A stretch of DNA of 5,439 nt from DATDRS01 sp035291605. Lineage in GTDB: Bacteria > Chloroflexota > Anaerolineae > Anaerolineales > UBA6663. A program made the position numbers and the translations under genes. The DNA is taken from positions 1-5,439 of the forward strand of contig DATDRS010000396.1 of assembly GCA_035291605.1 (NCBI GenBank). Direction: 5' to 3'. Shown piece after piece: positions 1 through 5,439 of the stretch. The notes below the pieces were generated by a model that worked only from the letters and a program-made list of their open reading frames with translations, made no database searches and was not told the origin of the DNA. The stretch's first letter is position 1, and each line of letters opens with the position of its first letter.

Positions 1-410
1 TCGTCAACCGGCGGATAGACATCCTGCAGCGTCAAAGTCCAGACCCCAATGGCGCGGGAATCAACGAAACGGCTCAACGGCTGCTCCGGGCGGTAGCGAC
101 CGGTAAACGGCGCCGTCCCCAGGCTGATGGGTGTGGAGGCCTGATCGTCCAGGATCGTGTTTGTAAAGTTATCGCCATCCCCACCGACCTGATTGATCAA
201 AAGAACCGACTGGCCCGAAGGCGAAGCCAGCGTGGCCACCACATCCCAGTCAAAGGTGTGGGTGACATTCAGCCACACATCCACGTCCGCGACGAGCTCG
301 GTCGGGGTGAGGGCCAGCGTCGAGGTGATGAGAGTCGAGAAGACGGCAGAGGGGGTGTTGTTGGCGTACCCCCGGGTTGTCAGGTTAGTCGTGCTCAATG
401 GAGTGGTGAC
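1..410 (-). other. Proprotein convertase P (Homo B) domain, truncated by window edge
   Basis: From residue about 1598 the sequence follows the P-domain pattern closely: VADVDVWLNVTHTFDWDV, then ATLASPSGQSVLLINQ, GGDGDNFTNT, LDDQAS, then PFTGRYRPEQPLSRF and AIGVWTLTLQDV. The THTFDWDV and SPSG strands, the GDGDNF loop, the PFTGxYRP segment and the GxWTLxxxD strand are all in the expected order. P domains accompany subtilisin-like proteases, but in bacteria they also occur without a protease, as C-terminal beta-sandwich modules of secreted proteins. No protease domain is visible here. The last strand or two lie beyond position 1. Confidence 0.88.
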
Positions 411-3400
411 CGTCCCACCCGCTGCGACAGCCGGCCGCCAGTTGTCGCCGCCGTCCATCGAGTAATAGGCGCGCACGAAGCGAGCCGGGTCGCCCTCAGG
501 GTCATACAGGGTATAGGTAACAGGGATAGCCGGACTGCCAATGATCGTCGGCGTGGAGAAGAAATTGGCGTTGCGCGTCACGCCCGGACGCGCCACCGCG
601 ATGCGCGCCGGGTTATTCGCGAGCCGGGCGCTTTGCGCCACGCGGTTCAAGAAGACCTGGCTAGGCCACTGGTAGTTGCCGAGCGCCACGTCGAGCGCGC
701 CGTCGCCGTTGAGGTCGCCCACGGCCGCGCCATAAGAGGTGCCGCCGTTCCCCAGCGTCGTGGCGAGCCGGAACTCCCCGCTCCCGTCGTTCAGGTAGAC
801 CTGCGAGGGCTGAACAAAACCGTTGCTCAACACCACGTCGAGCGCGCCGTCGCCGTTGAAGTCGCCCAGGGCCGCGCCATGTGTGTACGAGCCGCTTCCC
901 AGGGCAGCGCCCGGCGTAAATTGGGCGGCGCCATCGTTGAGGAAGACCTGCACCGGCTCCAGGAAGTTGCCCAGCACCGCGTCCAGCGCGCCGTCGCCGT
1001 CGAGATCACCTAGCGCCACGCTATGGGTGCTCGCGCCGCCCCCCAGTGAGGCCTTCAGCGTGAACTGGCCGGCGCCGTTGTTCAGATAGACCTGGCTGGC
1101 CTGCTGGTAGTTGCCCAACACCACGTCCAACGCGCCGTCTCCGTTGAGGTCGCCGAGCGCCACGCTGTGCGTGCTCGCGCCGCCCCCGAGCGAGGCCAGC
1201 AACGAGAAAACGCCCAGGCCATTGTTCTTATACACCCGGCTGGGTTGGCCGTCGTTGCCCAGCGCCACGTCGAGCGCGCCATTGCCATCCACATCGCCCA
1301 CGGCGACGCTCTGCGTCGCGTCTCCGCTCCCCAGCGTGCCGCCTGGCGTGAAGACTCCGGCCCCATTGTTCAAGTAAACCTGGCTGGGTTGGCCGTCGTT
1401 GCCGAGGAGCACATCGAGCGCGCCATTCCCGTCGAAATCGGCGACCGCCGCACTGGTGGTGGGAGTGATCGGCGCCCCGGTCAATGCGCTTGACGTGGGG
1501 AACCGACCGGTCCGGTCGTTCCAGTAGATGGCCGAAGGGGTTGCGCCGGAGTTGGCCAGCAAGATATCCAACGCGGCGTCGCCGTTGAAGTCACCCACCG
1601 CGGCGCCATACGTGTTGGCCCCGCTCCCCAGCACGCCCGCCGAAGTGAATCCGATCACGCCGTTGTTGAGGAAGAGCTGGTTAGGCTGGCCGCTGTTGCC
1701 GAGCACGATATCCAACGCGGCATCCCCGTTGAAGTCGGCCACGACCAGGCTGCGCGTGAAGGCCCCGCTCCCCAACGTGAGGGCGAGCGTGAACCCGCCT
1801 CCGCCGTTGTTCAAATAGATTTGCGTCGGGCGGGTGAACCCATTGCCGACCACGATGTCCAGCGCGCCGTCGCCGTTGACATCGCCGACCGTCGCGCTGA
1901 ACAGGCTCCCCCCATTTCCGATGCTGGCGCTGGAGGGGAAATTGCCCGCGCCGTCGTTCGGATAAACCAGCGTGTCGAGCACGATATCCAGCGCGCCGTC
2001 GCCGGTGAGGTCGCCCACAGCGACATTGGTGGAGTTGACGCCGCTGCCCAGCAGGCTGCCGGGGTTGAAACTGCCCGCGCCGTCGTTCGCATTCAGGAAG
2101 ACCTGGCTGCTCTGATTGAAATTGCCCAGCACGATGTCCGGTGGGCCGTCGCCGTTCACATCGCCCACGGCGATGGTCGTGGTGCTGGCCGACGCCGACA
2201 GGCTCCCCAGCGCGCCGCCCGCCGAAAAATTGCCGGAACCGTCGTTCAAAAACACCTGGGCCGCCTGACCCACGTATCCGAGCACAATATCCAGCTTGCC
2301 GTCGCCGTTGAAATCGCCGACGCCCAGGCTGCGCCCGCTGGCCGCCCCACCCACCATCTTGACCGTCGGGAATCCCCCGCTGCCGTTATTCAAAAAGACC
2401 TGCGTCGCCGCGCCGGAGTTGGTGAGCGCCACATCCAGCTTGCCGTCGCCATTGAAGTCGCCCACCCCCACGCCGCCGGAGGCTGTGCCTGTCCCCAGAG
2501 TCGCAGTGGAAGCGAAGCCTCCCTGACCGTCGTTCACGTAGACCTGGGCGGATGCGCCTGGATAACCGATCACCACGTCGAGCGCGCCGTCGTCGTTGAA
2601 ATCGCCCGCGGCCATGCTGCGCGTATCCGCGCCGGCGCCGACCAGACCCGCGAACGAGAAACCGAAACCGCCTCCCGCCGAGGCCGGGATGCTGGTCCAG
2701 AGATAGCTGCCGAAGACCGAGCCGGCCGGGTTCGTCGCCGTGACCGTGATGGATTTGCTCCCCTCCGTCGTCCAGGTATAAACCACGGTGTTCATCAGAC
2801 TCGTGGTCACGTTGACGATGGGGGCCTGGTCGGCGGCCTGCCAGGTGTACGTGACTGGCATGGTCGGGTTAGTCGGACTGACGGCAGCGGTGAATCCATA
2901 GCCGATATTGGTGAAACCCAGCGTCGGCCCGCTGACCGTCACGCTGCTCAACGGGATGGGCACGAACTCGTCCGCGCCCAAATCCGGCGCGGTGATCAGC
3001 GGGCGGGGATCGCCGTCAATGTCGTTACTGACGTCGGTGCTCACACCCCGATCCAGCGCCGCGGAAGCGTCGGTCATATGATAACCATCCGCCGCAAAGG
3101 CCGGGTCGCCGGTGTAGGCGTTGGCAATCGTGATCGTTCCCGTGGTGCCGTAAGTGACAGAGCCGCCAGTGTCGGTCTGGTTGCCAAACCACAACACGCC
3201 ATTCAAGTCAGCCGTCGTACCGCCATCGGCGACAATAGCCGTTCCGGTATGGCTTACGACGATCGTGTTGGTCAAGACGGCTATTGCGGTAGGAGTGCCA
3301 GGAAAGACATTGACCGCAGCTCCGTCCACGCTCGCATTGCGGATAAAGGTGTTATGCACCAGCGCCGGCTGGCTCTGCCACACCCCCACGCCGCCGCCGC

Positions 3401-5201
3401 CGTTGTAACCGGCGTAATTATCAATGAAAACGTTGTTGGTCAAGCGAGCATTGCTTTGATTCAGGCGAATGCCTCCGCCATAGACGCCTGCCGTATTGCT
3501 AATGAAGATGTTGCTCTCCAACACCGCCTGGTTGGACTGTTCCAGGCCTACCCCGGCCCCGTAGCCAGCCGTGTTGCTCATGATCGTGTTGTTGTTCAGT
3601 GTGGTCGGGCTGGAACTCGCTAAAACCCCACCGCCGACTCCGCCCCCGGCCGTGTTGTTGTAAATCATGCTCTGGATGAGGTTAACTTGCGCCGTGGCGA
3701 TGCGAATGCCGCCGCCGTTGAAGTCAGCGCCGCCGCCAGTGGAAGCGTTGCCGCCCGTAATGCGCAGCCCCTCCAGCGTGACGTTGATACTGCCAGTAAC
3801 GAAGAACACCCGGCCCTGCCCCTGCGCATTCAAGATCGTCGGGTTGGCCCCCGGGTCGGAGACCGCCCAGTTGGCCGTGGTGTAGCCGCCACGGATGATG
3901 ACGGACTTGTCAATGTACACCATCTGGTTGCTGCCCGCGCGGCTGGCGACGCCCGTGTAAGTCCCGGCGGCGACGTGTACTTCCCCGCCCGAGGTGGCCT
4001 GATCCACCGCGCGCTGCACGCTCGCGCACGGCGCGGCGACACTGGTGCAGTTGTTGTTCGTGTCCGAGCCGTTGGGGGCCACGTAGCGCGTGGTGCTGGT
4101 GATGGTGACGTTGGCGACGACGAGCGCGCCCGTCTGCGGATTGGACACGCCACCCACTCTGCGGCGGTCGTAGGCCGTGACCGTCACGGTATACAGGCCA
4201 TTCGGCGCGAGGCCGGGATCCCACGGCGCGCAGGAACTGGTAGTGGCCGGGCTGGTCCCCAGGCAATAATAATTGGCGTAGTTGGTCAGCGAGGGGGAGT
4301 TGACGGTGTAGCTGTAGACCTCCACCCCGGCGGGGTTGCGGAAGCTGTACACAACGCGATTTAGAGCCGCATAGCGCATCGTCACGTATACGGCGGTGCT
4401 GGTAGAAATCGTCTGGCCGTTGGTCAGCCCGACAGTGGTCGTGATGGACGGTGCGGGAGGATAGCGCGCCGCGTCGTTAGCGTTGGAGGCGTAGGCGGTG
4501 TCCCGGTAGTTCGAGGTCGCCGCGTTGTAGACCCAGGTGCCATCTGGGTCCTGGAGCTCTTCGCCGTTGGTGAAGCCATCGCCATCAGTGTCTACATTAT
4601 GGGCTGGGCTAAATGAACCAGCGCCGTGACCACCCCAGGCTTGACCCGCGAAAAATGGCTTGATGGCGGACGAGAACGAGTTGGTATAGCTCGAACTTTG
4701 CCGGATACCCGAAACATAAACATGGCACATCTGACACCCCTCTGGACTTGTGTCAGTGGCGAAAACATGGCTGCCGTTAGGCAAAGAGCCTGGAAAGCTG
4801 TCATAAGCAGTCGCTGGCGCGCTGGGAAACAACGAAAAGGCGAAGGCCGCCAGCGCCATCCCGATCAACGCGCCAGCCGCGAACACGCCCTGCGCTGAGG
4901 CCGGGAGGGCAGTCCTGGCGCGGGATCGCCGCCATCGCAAGATGAGTGCTATCCCATGAACAATGACCGGCACAGCCACGCTCAGCGCCAGCAGGCTGAC
5001 CAACGTCAGCCAGAACAGCCGCTGGGTACCCGCCGAGGACTCGATCCCATTCTGGACGTGGACGTAATAGAGGGATTGCTCGTACGCTCTGGGGGTGAGG
5101 AGCGACGGCGGGCGTCCTTCGGCCACGAACAACAGGGTCACGGCCCCGACCAGCAGGAACATGGCGAGGATAAGCATGGCTTTGCTGTGCATCACTTTCA
5201 C
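1..5201 (-). CDS. Giant membrane-anchored multidomain surface protein with beta-helix, 14 FG-GAP/VCBS repeats and P domain (3' end beyond window)
   Basis: This frame is open without a stop from GTG 5201 to the left edge, giving 1733 complete codons. An in-frame TAG lies at 5219-5217, so the start must be downstream of it. I chose GTG 5201 because AAGGAG (5214-5209) sits 7 nt before it; ATG 5192 and ATG 5177 are in-frame alternatives. Domains by approximate residue: three hydrophobic segments 8-27, 62-88 and 105-125; CxxCH 156-160; DTDGDG loop 204-216; Ig-like 250-366; beta-helix 372-746; PKD-like 747-845; fourteen FG-GAP repeats 848-1519; Ig/cadherin-like 1520-1597; P domain from 1598. The modules are those of surface adhesion or display proteins, so the bulk should lie outside the cytoplasmic membrane. 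No enzyme motif is visible and the substrate or partner is unknown. The six cysteines read all lie in residues 156-392. The gene is incomplete; about 25 residues of the P domain and any C-terminal anchor are missing. Confidence 0.96.
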   Translation of the reverse strand, partial: MKVMHSKAMLILAMFLLVGAVTLLFVAEGRPPSLLTPRAYEQSLYYVHVQNGIESSAGTQRLFWLTLVSLLALSVAVPVIVHGIALILRWRRSRARTALPASAQGVFAAGALIGMALAAFAFSLFPSAPATAYDSFPGSLPNGSHVFATDTSPEGCQMCHVYVSGIRQSSSYTNSFSSAIKPFFAGQAWGGHGAGSFSPAHNVDTDGDGFTNGEELQDPDGTWVYNAATSNYRDTAYASNANDAARYPPAPSITTTVGLTNGQTISTSTAVYVTMRYAALNRVVYSFRNPAGVEVYSYTVNSPSLTNYANYYCLGTSPATTSSCAPWDPGLAPNGLYTVTVTAYDRRRVGGVSNPQTGALVVANVTITSTTRYVAPNGSDTNNNCTSVAAPCASVQRAVDQATSGGEVHVAAGTYTGVASRAGSNQMVYIDKSVIIRGGYTTANWAVSDPGANPTILNAQGQGRVFFVTGSINVTLEGLRITGGNASTGGGADFNGGGIRIATAQVNLIQSMIYNNTAGGGVGGGVLASSSPTTLNNNTIMSNTAGYGAGVGLEQSNQAVLESNIFISNTAGVYGGGIRLNQSNARLTNNVFIDNYAGYNGGGGVGVWQSQPALVHNTFIRNASVDGAAVNVFPGTPTAIAVLTNTIVVSHTGTAIVADGGTTADLNGVLWFGNQTDTGGSVTYGTTGTITIANAYTGDPAFAADGYHMTDASAALDRGVSTDVSNDIDGDPRPLITAPDLGADEFVPIPLSSVTVSGPTLGFTNIGYGFTAAVSPTNPTMPVTYTWQAADQAPIVNVTTSLMNTVVYTWTTEGSKSITVTATNPAGSVFGSYLWTSIPASAGGGFGFSFAGLVGAGADTRSMAAGDFNDDGALDVVIGYPGASAQVYVNDGQGGFASTATLGTGTASGGVGVGDFNGDGKLDVALTNSGAATQVFLNNGSGGFPTVKMVGGAASGRSLGVGDFNGDGKLDIVLGYVGQAAQVFLNDGSGNFSAGGALGSLSASASTTTIAVGDVNGDGPPDIVLGNFNQSSQVFLNANDGAGSFNPGSLLGSGVNSTNVAVGDLTGDGALDIVLDTLVYPNDGAGNFPSSASIGNGGSLFSATVGDVNGDGALDIVVGNGFTRPTQIYLNNGGGGFTLALTLGSGAFTRSLVVADFNGDAALDIVLGNSGQPNQLFLNNGVIGFTSAGVLGSGANTYGAAVGDFNGDAALDILLANSGATPSAIYWNDRTGRFPTSSALTGAPITPTTSAAVADFDGNGALDVLLGNDGQPSQVYLNNGAGVFTPGGTLGSGDATQSVAVGDVDGNGALDVALGNDGQPSRVYKNNGLGVFSLLASLGGGASTHSVALGDLNGDGALDVVLGNYQQASQVYLNNGAGQFTLKASLGGGASTHSVALGDLDGDGALDAVLGNFLEPVQVFLNDGAAQFTPGAALGSGSYTHGAALGDFNGDGALDVVLSNGFVQPSQVYLNDGSGEFRLATTLGNGGTSYGAAVGDLNGDGALDVALGNYQWPSQVFLNRVAQSARLANNPARIAVARPGVTRNANFFSTPTIIGSPAIPVTYTLYDPEGDPARFVRAYYSMDGGDNWRPAVAAGGTVTTPLSTTNLTTRGYANNTPSAVFSTLITSTLALTPTELVADVDVWLNVTHTFDWDVVATLASPSGQSVLLINQVGGDGDNFTNTILDDQASTPISLGTAPFTGRYRPEQPLSRFVDSRAIGVWTLTLQDVYPPVD
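411..644 (-). other. Ig/cadherin-like domain between propeller and P domain
   Basis: Residues about 1520-1597 contain PVTYTLYDPEGDPARFVRAY followed by YSMDGGDNWRPAV. This 'YtlyDpEgDp...ayYS.DGG..W.pAv' pattern recurs after VCBS arrays in large bacterial surface proteins and resembles cadherin/Ig-like spacer folds. It has no cysteines. I assign a spacer role by position only. Confidence 0.5.
645..2660 (-). repeat. Fourteen tandem FG-GAP/VCBS (integrin-alpha-like) repeats
   Basis: Residues 848-1519 hold fourteen copies of a unit reading roughly GDFNGDGALDVVLGN...SQVYLNNGxGxF...LGSG. The first Asp of each GDxNGDG box lies at 2603, 2459, 2315, 2162, 2012, 1883, 1736, 1592, 1439, 1295, 1151, 1007, 863 and 716. 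Steps are mostly 144 bp (48 residues), with 147, 150 and 153 bp variants and one of 129 bp. The DxNxDGxxD loop is the calcium-binding signature of FG-GAP blades. Most copies keep it. Copies 9 and 10 have DGNG instead of NGDG/DGDG, and copies 7 and 8 have GDAALD. Fourteen blades fit two seven-bladed beta-propellers. The repeats are also similar at DNA level, which explains the antisense open frames opposite them. Confidence 0.92.
1238..1403 (-). repeat. Exact 22-bp direct repeat one propeller unit apart
   Basis: Positions 1238-1259 and 1382-1403 are identical over 22 bp and lie exactly 144 bp apart. They encode the GNDGQPS segment of consecutive repeat units. The adjacent unit pair at about 1007-1200 also shares most bases over a GGGASTHSVALGD segment. 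This points to recent unit duplication or gene conversion in this part of the array. Confidence 0.7.
2667..2963 (-). other. PKD-like / Ig-like domain
   Basis: Residues about 747-845 read VSGPTLGFTNIGYGFTAAVS, then PVTYTWQAADQ, VVYTWTTEGSKSITVTATNPAGS. This follows the PKD pattern in which a 'YTW' strand is followed by 'W...G.ksItVtAtN..Gs'. The canonical WDFGDG is replaced by TWQAADQ, so it belongs to the divergent PKD-like type common in large bacterial surface proteins. It bridges the beta-helix and the first propeller repeat. Confidence 0.7.
2964..4088 (-). other. Right-handed parallel beta-helix with choice-of-anchor-Q-like C-terminal tail
   Basis: Residues 372-746 begin with the entry motif YVAPNGSD, then APCASVQRAVDQA and GGEVHVAAGTYTG, as in pectate-lyase-like beta-helix (PbH1/DUF1565-type) proteins. 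Then come VIIRGGYTTANW and LEGLRITGG. Four clear coils repeat every 26-27 residues, each with an (N/S/D)N(T/Y)AG-x-GGG pattern (threonine/tyrosine codons at 3653, 3572, 3494 and 3416). The region closes with ALDRGV, DIDGDPRP and APDLGADEF, the hallmark of the choice-of-anchor-Q tail. C385 and C392 form a short-spaced cysteine pair at the helix cap. Such helices bind or cleave polysaccharides or serve as adhesion stalks. I see no obvious catalytic carboxylate cluster, so activity is not claimed. Confidence 0.85.
4104..4454 (-). other. Ig-like beta-sandwich domain
   Basis: Residues about 250-366 alternate hydrophobic and polar residues in beta-strand fashion. They open with a PSITTTVGLTNGQTIS segment and close with NGLYTVTVTAYDRRRVGG, the typical G-strand of bacterial Ig-like/fibronectin-like domains. 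C313 and C324 are spaced for a loop disulfide, which fits an extracytoplasmic location. The domain probably acts as a spacer between the membrane-proximal CxxCH module and the beta-helix. The exact Ig family is not assignable by eye. Confidence 0.55.
4533..4763 (-). other. CxxCH motif plus DxDGDG calcium-type loop (haem-binding or temptin-like domain)
   Basis: Residues 156-160 read CQMCH (4736-4722), the c-type haem attachment signature. About 45 residues later comes DTDGDGFTNGEEL (204-216, 4592-4554), an EF-hand/thrombospondin-type-3-like acidic loop, followed by DPDGTW. The CxxC(H) then DSDGDGxTNGEEL pairing is known from bacterial single-CxxCH domains and from the temptin domain, where the cysteines form a disulfide. 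H192 and H201 lie between the motifs and could be distal haem ligands. The motifs are direct observations. Whether the cysteines bind haem or form a disulfide cannot be settled from sequence alone. Confidence 0.65.
4805..5201 (-). other. N-terminal membrane anchor: three hydrophobic segments
   Basis: Residues 1-132 hold three hydrophobic stretches: about 8-27 (LILAMFLLVGAVTLLF), 62-88 (LFWLTLVSLLALSVAVPVIV) and 105-125 (VFAAGALIGMALAAFAFSLF). The positive-inside rule gives a consistent topology. The basic N-terminus (K2, K7) and the loop RWRRSRAR (89-96) would be cytoplasmic. The loop 28-61 and everything after 126 would be outside. An AxA-like site (ATA, 130-132) follows segment three, so cleavage there is possible, which would release the rest. 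Most proteins of this class have only a simple signal peptide, so this multi-span start is unusual. It could also be an ancestral fusion with a small membrane protein. Confidence 0.75.
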
Positions 5202-5266
5202 GGTGACACTCCTTCCCTACTCGCGGCAATCAATATGCGCGCTTCCGCCTGGATATGCAGGCCCAT
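5198..5266 (-). CDS. Possible 22-residue upstream ORF coupled to the giant gene
   Basis: ATG 5266 opens a short frame, MGLHIQAEARILIAASREGV followed by SP. Its TGA (5200-5198) overlaps the GTG start of the giant gene in the 4-base arrangement GTGA, which is typical of translational coupling. The frame is open upstream only to a TAG at 5309 or beyond, with no ATG earlier. The putative ribosome site (AAGAG) is only about 3 nt from the ATG, which is poor. No family is recognised. It may be a leader peptide or a chance frame of a short intergenic stretch. Confidence 0.22.
   Translation of the reverse strand: MGLHIQAEARILIAASREGVSP
5209..5214 (-). promoter_or_regulatory. Shine-Dalgarno site of the giant gene
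   Basis: On the minus strand this reads AAGGAG, a near-perfect ribosome binding site. It lies 7 nt before GTG 5201, ideal spacing, but 16 nt before the first in-frame ATG at 5192. It therefore decides the start in favour of GTG. Confidence 0.8.
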
Positions 5267-5316
5267 GATCTCTTGATCGAATTGTACGGGGAGCGGCAGG
5301 AGCGAATCATCCCAAC

Positions 5317-5344
5317 AAGATAAAGTCTATCCTATTTTCAACAA
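5317..5344 (-). promoter_or_regulatory. Weak sigma70-like promoter candidate for the giant gene
   Basis: In the AT-rich stretch upstream of the gene, minus-strand TTGTTG (5344-5339) and TATCTT (5322-5317) are separated by 16 nt. The match is only 3/6 and 4/6 to the consensus. It is the most AT-rich part of an otherwise GC-rich window and lies about 115 nt before the start codon, so a promoter here is plausible but not demonstrated. Confidence 0.22.
5319..5331. promoter_or_regulatory. Imperfect palindrome GATA-n5-TATC, possible operator
   Basis: The plus strand reads GATAAAGTCTATC. Both 4-base arms and one inner pair are symmetric, with mismatches at the inner positions. It overlaps the -10 candidate, where a regulator could act. 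A 13-bp element of this kind also arises by chance in AT-rich sequence. Confidence 0.15.
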
Positions 5345-5355
5345 TTAGCAATTAG
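5342..5355. repeat. Two tandem CAATTAG heptamers
   Basis: CAATTAG occurs twice head to tail with no spacer, just downstream of (and overlapping) the stop of the putative upstream gene on the minus strand. It is the only short perfect tandem repeat I noticed in the intergenic stretch. Its function is unknown. Confidence 0.5.
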
Positions 5356-5438
5356 GAGTGTCTGGTGATTACCCGTACTGTCCGGGCGATGGTTGCGCGA
5401 GGCTGTCGCCCGCTGTCAGCCACAACAAAGAGCTGCTT
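5352..5438 (-). CDS. Possible C-terminal end of a codirectional upstream gene (start beyond window)
   Basis: On the minus strand the frame entering from the right edge reads KQLFVVADSGRQPRATIART then VRVITRHS and stops at TAA 5354-5352. The beta-rich ending (ARTVRVITR) resembles a genuine protein tail and would lie about 150 nt upstream of the giant gene, in the same direction. Only 28 residues are visible and no family can be named. The opposite strand also carries a short open frame here (GTG 5365), so the assignment is tentative. Confidence 0.38.
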   Translation of the reverse strand, partial: KQLFVVADSGRQPRATIARTVRVITRHS

Positions 5439-5439
5439 C

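Noticed and set aside
1..410. Subtilisin-like protease suggested by the P domain
   Set aside because: No Asp/His/Ser catalytic motifs of the S8 family occur in the 1733 residues visible; the P domain here appears to be a stand-alone beta module.
258..1013. Plus-strand ORF of 251 codons with HVERAVAVEVA repeats
   Set aside because: It is a reverse-complement shadow of propeller units 12-14 and the downstream domains, which read perfectly on the minus strand.
645..2660. The 144-bp periodic array as a CRISPR or noncoding satellite
   Set aside because: The unit length is a multiple of three, the reading frame is kept throughout and the units encode FG-GAP blades; there are no short identical repeats with unique spacers.
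1821..3623. Long plus-strand ORF of 600 codons as a real gene
   Set aside because: It lies antisense to the continuous minus-strand domains, its repeats mirror the FG-GAP DNA, its composition is Arg/Ala/Val-rich without recognisable domains, and no convincing ribosome site was seen.
3687..4364. Plus-strand ORF of 225 codons
   Set aside because: It lies opposite the beta-helix and Ig-like domain; low-complexity Arg/Ala/Gly/Val composition with no domain signature.
4801..5229. Minus-strand 142-codon ORF starting MPRVGKECH
   Set aside because: It is in another frame over the N-terminal membrane segments; it yields Pro/Arg-rich sequence, whereas the chosen frame gives three clean hydrophobic helices and a good ribosome site.
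5365..5439. Divergent plus-strand gene starting at GTG 5365 with AGGAG at 5354-5358
   Set aside because: The ribosome site and 6-nt spacing are decent, but only 25 codons are visible (VITRTVRAMVARG...) with no recognisable family, and the opposite strand gives a more protein-like tail. Not excluded; needs more sequence.

Overview
The window is almost entirely one very large protein-coding gene on the minus strand. Its start is near position 5201 and it runs off the left edge at position 1 with no stop. I translated this frame by hand from 5201 to 3. It is open for 1733 codons, and every domain junction falls in the same frame. The long plus-strand open frames are antisense shadows of its repeats.

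The protein looks like a giant membrane-anchored, extracytoplasmic protein. In N- to C-terminal order it has: three hydrophobic segments; a single CxxCH motif followed by a DxDGDG calcium-type loop; an Ig-like domain; a right-handed parallel beta-helix ending in a choice-of-anchor-Q-like tail; a PKD-like domain; fourteen tandem FG-GAP/VCBS repeats with a dominant 48-residue period; an Ig/cadherin-like 'YSxDGG.W' domain; and a proprotein-convertase P (Homo B) domain cut by the window edge. Most of these are adhesion, carbohydrate-contact or surface-display modules. I see no catalytic domain in the visible part.

Right of the gene (5202-5439) is a short leader. It holds a clear Shine-Dalgarno site for the GTG start, a possible 22-residue upstream ORF whose stop overlaps that start, weak promoter-like and palindromic elements, and what may be the last 28 codons of a codirectional upstream gene.

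The host is probably a GC-rich bacterium. The 'YVAPNGSD...APCASVQRAVDQA' plus 'IIRGGYTTANW' beta-helix signature and the VCBS plus P-domain combination resemble large surface proteins of Chloroflexota (Anaerolineae-like) from environmental assemblies. That is recalled family resemblance, not a search result. I see no RNA gene, CRISPR array, insertion sequence or defence system. The main interest is the domain combination, above all a multi-span anchor and possible haem or temptin-like site joined to a beta-helix and a probable double seven-bladed propeller.
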